A stretch of DNA of 64,000 nucleotides from Halioxenophilus aromaticivorans (GTDB lineage Bacteria > Pseudomonadota > Gammaproteobacteria > Pseudomonadales > Cellvibrionaceae). The translations under genes and the position numbers were made by a program. The DNA is taken from assembly GCF_042850945.1 (NCBI RefSeq), contig NZ_AP031496.1:3100001-3164000 (forward strand), given 5' to 3'. This document shows positions 59,949-64,000 of this stretch, piece by piece (positions within the stretch are counted from its first letter, which is position 1; each line of letters begins with the position of its first letter). Under the pieces are notes generated by a model, which saw nothing but the letters and a program-made list of their open reading frames with translations, was not told where the DNA came from and ran no database searches.

Positions 59949-59986
59949 ATTCTGGCTAGTTGCGCGAGCAGCGCTTAAGCCAGAAT
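59949..59986. repeat. Inverted repeat between SDR and luciferase-like genes
   Basis: ATTCTGGCT (59949-59957) and AGCCAGAAT (59978-59986) are perfect 9-bp arms; an inner GCGC/GCGC pair could extend the stem. It may be a weak terminator or mRNA-processing hairpin between two minus-strand genes; there is no T-run on the minus strand. Confidence 0.55.
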
Positions 59987-60016
59987 TTATTAGAACCAAA
60001 ATGCTAAAGATGGCTA

Positions 60017-60796
60017 CTATTGCTCGCTCTGCACCCACTCACTGTTCAATGCCTCGGGCGATAGGTATTTAGTATTAGTCCAACCGCCATCGACAACAAT
60101 GGTTTGGCCATTGATATAGCCTGCTCCGGGCGAGCACAAAAAGGCAATGGTAGCCGCGACCTCTTCTGGCTTACCAAGCCTTGGAAAAGGGTTGGTCTCA
60201 TAATTCATTCGCCGAAATGCTTTGTCTTCCAAACGATGTTTGATCATATCCGTCATGGTGACACCGGGCGCAACGCAATTCGATCTGATACCACGGTCAC
60301 CGTATTCACAAGCCATATGCATAGTCAGTGACGTTAAGCCGCCCTTGGCAGCTGAATAAGCGCCACCGCGTCGGCCACCAATAACAGCGAAAGTCGAGGT
60401 CACATTGACAATACCAGCGCCGTCTTTCATATGAACAATGACATCTCGCGCCAAACGAAAAGGCGCTTTGAGCATCACATCCAAGAATTGATCTAGGGTT
60501 TCGTCATCGGTTTCGTGCAATGGTTTAGGGCTGCCCAAGCCCGCGTTATTAATCAGGAAATCAATTTGCCCGAATGAGTCCAAGGTAAACTGTACAATGG
60601 CCTGCGGCGCTTTCGAATCAGTAATATCTACCGCCAGGGTTTTAACGCGCTGTTCATCGCCTAGCTCGGATTTTAAGTCATCTAATTTTTTTTGATCACG
60701 TCCAACACCAACAATGGCCATACCCATTTTATACAGCTCTTTCGCCGTAGCCAGACCGATACCACTGCCCGCGCCAGTAATAATTGCAACCTGCAT
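60017..60796 (-). CDS. Short-chain dehydrogenase/reductase (SDR), third type
   Basis: 259 residues. TGAGSGIG (7-14), NNAG (83-86), S134, Y147 and K151 are intact, and the protein ends with GYINGQTIVVDGGWTNTKY, typical of classical SDRs. It is distinct from the other three SDRs of the window. It oxidises or reduces an alcohol/ketone with NAD(P). It is divergent from the fourth CoA ligase and starts a group with the luciferase-like and SDR paralogue B genes. Confidence 0.9.
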   Translation of the reverse strand: MQVAIITGAGSGIGLATAKELYKMGMAIVGVGRDQKKLDDLKSELGDEQRVKTLAVDITDSKAPQAIVQFTLDSFGQIDFLINNAGLGSPKPLHETDDETLDQFLDVMLKAPFRLARDVIVHMKDGAGIVNVTSTFAVIGGRRGGAYSAAKGGLTSLTMHMACEYGDRGIRSNCVAPGVTMTDMIKHRLEDKAFRRMNYETNPFPRLGKPEEVAATIAFLCSPGAGYINGQTIVVDGGWTNTKYLSPEALNSEWVQSEQ

Positions 60797-61128
60797 GTTT
60801 ATCTCCGTTATTTATAGCCGCTTTTCATAGGGCTAATTTTTATGATCTATAGCAAAACACTTTACCGCGACACCCAAACTAAGTGAAGTAAATGCCGCTA
60901 CAATTGACCGGACTTCAACATATAAAAAGATGAAAGCATTCACTCGACACGCGCTTAATAAACACTATTTAAATTGTTGTTTAACAAAGTGGGGCGAGTG
61001 TTGCTATGGCCTATCGCCGCTGTTATCTTGCATTAAAGACAATAATTTCGACCTCTCAAAGGTTCCGATTACCAAGTCCCCAACAGAAAGGCGCTTTCTG
61101 TTAAACAGTTTTTACAAGGACATTTTCC
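60797..61128. other. Divergent promoter region between SDR and CoA ligase 4
   Basis: 332 bases separating two diverging genes. It contains the palindrome TTGTTTAACAA (60977-60987) and a larger perfect inverted repeat (61082-61102). No confident -10/-35 pair was assigned. Confidence 0.5.
61082..61102. promoter_or_regulatory. Perfect inverted repeat before CoA ligase 4
   Basis: AACAGAAAG (61082-61090) and CTTTCTGTT (61094-61102) are 9-bp perfect arms around GCG. The repeat ends 26 nt before the ATG, nearly the same distance as the repeats before the genes at 4355 and 6134. It could be an operator, or a leader hairpin that limits ribosome access. Confidence 0.5.
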
Positions 61129-62814
61129 ATGCCGAAAGGTGTCAGTACTAATTCAGATAACCCAGTTGCAACCACCACGCAGAACACCACCTATAGAAAA
61201 ACAATTCATGGATGGTCTATTCGCTGGGATGATGCGCTAGCCAAGAACGCCTACGAGAATGGCTATTGGTCCCAAAACACCTTGGCAACAGCCTTGCAAA
61301 CGGATGCTGAAAATAATCCTAATCGGGAAATTATTATAGAAGGCAACATTCGACTAACCGCACGTAGCCTTCACGAAGAATCCGAGCAGCTGGCAAAGGT
61401 TTTAGCAAACCGCTTTGCACCAGGCAGTGTGATTTCGTTTATGCTGCCAAACTGGCACGAAACAGCCATTATCTATTTGGCTGCTACCTACGCAGGCCTT
61501 GTTGCCCACCCTATTTTACCCTCCCTGCGCGAGCACGATTTGCTATTTATGCTGAGTGATGTGAACAGTAAAATGCTGTTTATCCCGCAGCAATTTCGTA
61601 ATCATCAGTGCGCAGATATGCTGGAGCGCGTAGTTGAGAAAATGGAAAACCCGCCGGAGGTGATTGTTGTACGGGGCGATCGCAGCCAACACCTAGCCTA
61701 TGAGACCTTGTTAGACCAGCCGGCAGCCGAAGATCTGGCGGCGGTGGATGCTGAATCTGTGCGCATGGTGATGTATACCTCTGGTACTACTGGCCGGCCA
61801 AAAGGCGTACTACACACCCACAACTCAATCAATGCGCTTATAAAACAATTAGGTGATCATTGGTTGGTTGAGCCTGGCGATAAATTTTTAGTCGCCTCCC
61901 CCATTTCCCACATCGGCGGTTCCATCTATGCCTTTGAGATTCCAATTTTACTAGGCGCTAGTGCCGTGCTTATGGAGAGTTGGCAATCGGATGAGGCGGT
62001 AGAATTACTGCTGCAAGAAGGCTGCACGCATTTTGCCGGCGCCACTCCGTTTTTAACGCAGACTTTGCAATCTGCCAAAAAAGTTAAAAGCCATTTACCT
62101 GATTTAAAAGTGTTTATTTGCGGCGGCGCATCAGTGCCCCCGAGTTTAATTTATGAGGCCAGCGACTACTTTGCCAAGGCTGCCGTTACCCGCGCCTACG
62201 GCTCCACGGAAGTGCCGGTTATGAGCGTTGGAGTGTTGGATACCAACGATGTAAAACACGCCGCAGAAACCGACGGCAAGCCAGGCTTGGCGGATATCAT
62301 TTTAGCCAGGCCCGATGGCGAAGCTTCAGAGACAGGCGAAGTCATTGCCAAAGGCCCGCAAATGCTGGCCGGCTTTTTACATACCGAGGACGAAGCCAAT
62401 GCATTTACGACGAACGGATACTACAAAACCGGGGATTTGGCGTGCTGGCAAGATGATTCTTTTTTGGTAATTAACGGCAGGCTAAAGGACATTATTATCC
62501 GCAACGGCGAGAACATCGCACCTAAAGAAATTGAGGATTTATTAGTTGATTTGCCCCAGATTAAAGAAGTTGCCATAGTCGGCCTACCCGACCCAAAAAC
62601 TGGGGAAAGAGCCTGTGCGGTTATTGTGGCAGCACAGGGACAAGAGCCGGACATCAACACCCTAGTTGAACATTTGGCTCAGTTAGGGGTGGCGAAATTT
62701 AAGTATCCGGAGCGCGTTGAGCTTTGGTCGGCACTGCCAAAAAACGACGCTGGCAAAGTGTTAAAACACAAAATAAAGGAAATTATAGAGCAAGCAGATA
62801 AAGAAGCTAGCTAA
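61129..62814 (+). CDS. Acyl-CoA synthetase, AMP-binding family (cyclohexanecarboxylate-CoA ligase-like)
   Basis: 561 residues. The phosphate loop MVMYTSGTTGRPKGVLHTH (213-231) is canonical, the A5 motif is AYGSTEVPV, the A7 Asp is in YKTGDLACW, the hinge is GRLKDIIIRNGENIAPKEIE, and the catalytic lysine lies in LPKNDAGKVLKHKI. The overall look recalls the AliA/cyclohexanecarboxylate and 2,3-dihydroxybenzoate-AMP ligase-like branch. It activates a carboxylic acid to its CoA ester. It diverges from the SDR at 60017. Assignment to a specific acid is not possible. Confidence 0.88.
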   Translation: MPKGVSTNSDNPVATTTQNTTYRKTIHGWSIRWDDALAKNAYENGYWSQNTLATALQTDAENNPNREIIIEGNIRLTARSLHEESEQLAKVLANRFAPGSVISFMLPNWHETAIIYLAATYAGLVAHPILPSLREHDLLFMLSDVNSKMLFIPQQFRNHQCADMLERVVEKMENPPEVIVVRGDRSQHLAYETLLDQPAAEDLAAVDAESVRMVMYTSGTTGRPKGVLHTHNSINALIKQLGDHWLVEPGDKFLVASPISHIGGSIYAFEIPILLGASAVLMESWQSDEAVELLLQEGCTHFAGATPFLTQTLQSAKKVKSHLPDLKVFICGGASVPPSLIYEASDYFAKAAVTRAYGSTEVPVMSVGVLDTNDVKHAAETDGKPGLADIILARPDGEASETGEVIAKGPQMLAGFLHTEDEANAFTTNGYYKTGDLACWQDDSFLVINGRLKDIIIRNGENIAPKEIEDLLVDLPQIKEVAIVGLPDPKTGERACAVIVAAQGQEPDINTLVEHLAQLGVAKFKYPERVELWSALPKNDAGKVLKHKIKEIIEQADKEAS

Positions 62815-62873
62815 TAAGGCCAAGCACTGCGTAGCACGTCACCGCGTTGCGCTACATCGGCTATAGCACCAAG

Positions 62874-63374
62874 CTAGATCGCCAAGGTTGACGGCAAATA
62901 CCTTTGGATGGGTAAGCCTTGGCGTCTCAGCGCTTCTATTAATGATTGCTTGTCATCATCATTTAGAAACGACCCCAGCTGAACGCGGTTTGCGTGGTCG
63001 AATAGGTGAATATCACCACCCTGAGCTCCTGCGTTCTGAGCCACCGAAAACTGTGCCCGTGAGCGTAACAGTTGCACGCTTCGCTGTTGCCGTAATGCTA
63101 TATTACGCACACAAATCGAGGCTAGCTGCAGCGTAACGGTTTGAGTTTTTTGGTTGGCACGGTAAACACGACGTAACACAGTGAATAGTAACGCGATTTC
63201 AAGGCCTGCAAACGGTACCACAGGCCACACACCCATAATCAACCAGCCTACCGCAACAGTTACAGACACAAAGGCTAGGAAAGCGCCGCACATAATATTT
63301 TGCAATAAACCGGCAGACCGGTTAGGCACCAGTGTTATGATGAACGCGTTTTTTTGTTCAAGCAAAACCACCAT
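62874..63374 (-). CDS. DUF2244-family membrane protein
   Basis: 166 residues from the ATG at 63374, chosen because GAGG lies 9 nt upstream; earlier starts lack a site. After LVPNRSAG come two hydrophobic segments (about 30-75: a short loop splits them). A soluble C-terminal part follows with SRAQFSVAQN and then the pattern VQLGSFLNDDDKQSLIEALRRQ, as in DUF2244. These small inner-membrane proteins are widespread in proteobacteria, often beside cytochrome oxidase genes; their role is unknown. No such genes are near here. Confidence 0.75.
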   Translation of the reverse strand: MVVLLEQKNAFIITLVPNRSAGLLQNIMCGAFLAFVSVTVAVGWLIMGVWPVVPFAGLEIALLFTVLRRVYRANQKTQTVTLQLASICVRNIALRQQRSVQLLRSRAQFSVAQNAGAQGGDIHLFDHANRVQLGSFLNDDDKQSLIEALRRQGLPIQRYLPSTLAI

Positions 63375-63466
63375 GGCGCGGCGCCTCTGATACATTGGAA
63401 TGACCAGAGTATAGGCTAAAGCCAAAACCTTTGTACAACCAGCTCCAAGCCGATTACGTCATCACG

Positions 63467-64000
63467 TTAGTTTGGTAGCTCACCGAACATTTTTACAATG
63501 CTGGAAAAGTCTTTTCGGCCGTTGCTAGCGTCTGCCTGCCTGAATACTGAGTAGAGGTTACGTGCCGCCGCACCGAGAGGGATAGATGCCGCTGAGGACT
63601 TGGCCGCGTCCATGGCTAAGTTAAGATCTTTAAGCATCAGGTCGACGAAAAAACCGCCTTCGTAGTCCCTCGATGCCGGTACACCCTCTGCCACCCCTGG
63701 GTATGGGTTGTATTTTTCCAATGACCAGTTAGCGCCAGAGCTTTTCAGCATAATATCCGACAGAACGGTAGGGTCGAGGCCGTGCTTAACCCCCATTTGA
63801 ATGGCTTCGCTGGTACCAATCATATGAATCGCCAGCAGCATATTATTGCAAATTTTAGCTACGGCTCCGGCACCTATGTCTCCGGCGTGGAAGATATTAT
63901 TACCCATCACCGAGAGCACCTCCTTGGCCCGCTCAACATGCTGGCTGTCACCGCCGCACATAAAGGCTAAACTCCCCGCTGCTGCTGCCGCCGTGCCGCC
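63467..64000 (-). CDS. mmsB: 3-Hydroxyisobutyrate dehydrogenase, C-terminal part (cut by window edge)
   Basis: The frame is open from the right edge to the stop at 63467 (177 residues visible). It shows the second half of the beta-hydroxyacid dehydrogenase fold: an SLAFMCGGD strand and GAGAVAKICNNMLLAIHMIGTSEAIQMG with the catalytic lysine in AKICNN. It continues with the typical FFVDLMLKDLNLAMDAA. MmsB oxidises 3-hydroxyisobutyrate to methylmalonate semialdehyde in valine breakdown. The N-terminal NAD-binding half is outside the window. The closest alternative is another member of the same superfamily. Confidence 0.88.
   Translation of the reverse strand, partial: GGTAAAAAGSLAFMCGGDSQHVERAKEVLSVMGNNIFHAGDIGAGAVAKICNNMLLAIHMIGTSEAIQMGVKHGLDPTVLSDIMLKSSGANWSLEKYNPYPGVAEGVPASRDYEGGFFVDLMLKDLNLAMDAAKSSAASIPLGAAARNLYSVFRQADASNGRKDFSSIVKMFGELPN

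Noticed and set aside
1..64000. Mobile elements, integrases, phage genes or CRISPR arrays
   Set aside because: No transposase-, integrase- or cas-like reading frame and no spaced repeat array was seen on either strand. The tRNA pair at 3.6 kb shows no duplicated 3' end that would mark an integration site.

Overview
The window looks like a chromosomal segment of a Gram-negative, aerobic gammaproteobacterium, probably marine and possibly near the Cellvibrionales (inference only). The grounds are the smc, ccmH/ccmI and tRNA-Val/tRNA-Asp housekeeping genes, a LiuR/MerR-controlled leucine/isovalerate operon, a Tat-exported periplasmic aldehyde oxidoreductase, a TonB-dependent receptor, and intermediate GC content. 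No insertion sequence, integrase, phage gene or CRISPR array was seen.

Layout. 1-3.4 kb: minus-strand housekeeping genes (smc, running off the left edge; ccmI; ccmH). 3.6-3.9 kb: a tRNA-Val(UAC)/tRNA-Asp(GUC) unit with promoter and terminator. 4.3-10.0 kb: a plus-strand group of CoA ligase, VOC protein, DUF1214 protein, sulfotransferase-family protein and Zn alcohol dehydrogenase. 10.5-12.7 kb: a TauD-type dioxygenase and a GntR/UTRA regulator. 12.7-24.2 kb: a Rieske oxygenase, then a plus-strand train of family III CoA-transferase, acyl-CoA dehydrogenase-like protein, CitE-like lyase, class I CoA-transferase, two crotonases, a carboxymuconolactone-decarboxylase-like protein, an MFS transporter and a beta-propeller protein. 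24.8-30.1 kb: two paralogous ThDP enzymes facing each other, with an aldehyde dehydrogenase between them. 30.5-44.9 kb: mostly minus-strand SDR, IclR regulator, second Rieske oxygenase, Baeyer-Villiger monooxygenase, SnoaL-like protein, thioesterase, CoA ligase, SDR, CoA-transferase, MaoC/FAS1-like dehydratase and CoA ligase, plus a divergent second IclR regulator. 45.0-51.1 kb: liuE-liuD-liuC-liuB-liuR. 51.2-57.7 kb: paoCBA-like genes and a TonB-dependent receptor. 58-64 kb: two SDRs, a luciferase-like monooxygenase, a fourth CoA ligase, a DUF2244 protein and the C-terminal part of mmsB.

How the genes may work together (inference). From about 4 to 44 kb and again from 57.9 to 62.8 kb the window is a large catabolic island. 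Oxygenases (two Rieske proteins, a BVMO, TauD, a luciferase-like enzyme) would activate an alicyclic, terpenoid, steroid-like or aromatic substrate. Dehydrogenases and ThDP enzymes would process carbonyl intermediates. Four CoA ligases and three CoA-transferases would make thioesters for beta-oxidation-like steps and a CitE-type cleavage. The liu operon and mmsB would handle branched C5/C4 fragments. The substrate cannot be read from the sequence.

The strongest non-gene signals are regulatory. A palindrome CAACAnTGTTG sits on the -35 element of the predicted promoters of the BVMO-Rieske operon and the ThDP-ALDH operon, with a near copy at the second IclR gene; this suggests a shared regulon. 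Other recurring or palindromic promoter elements are listed separately.
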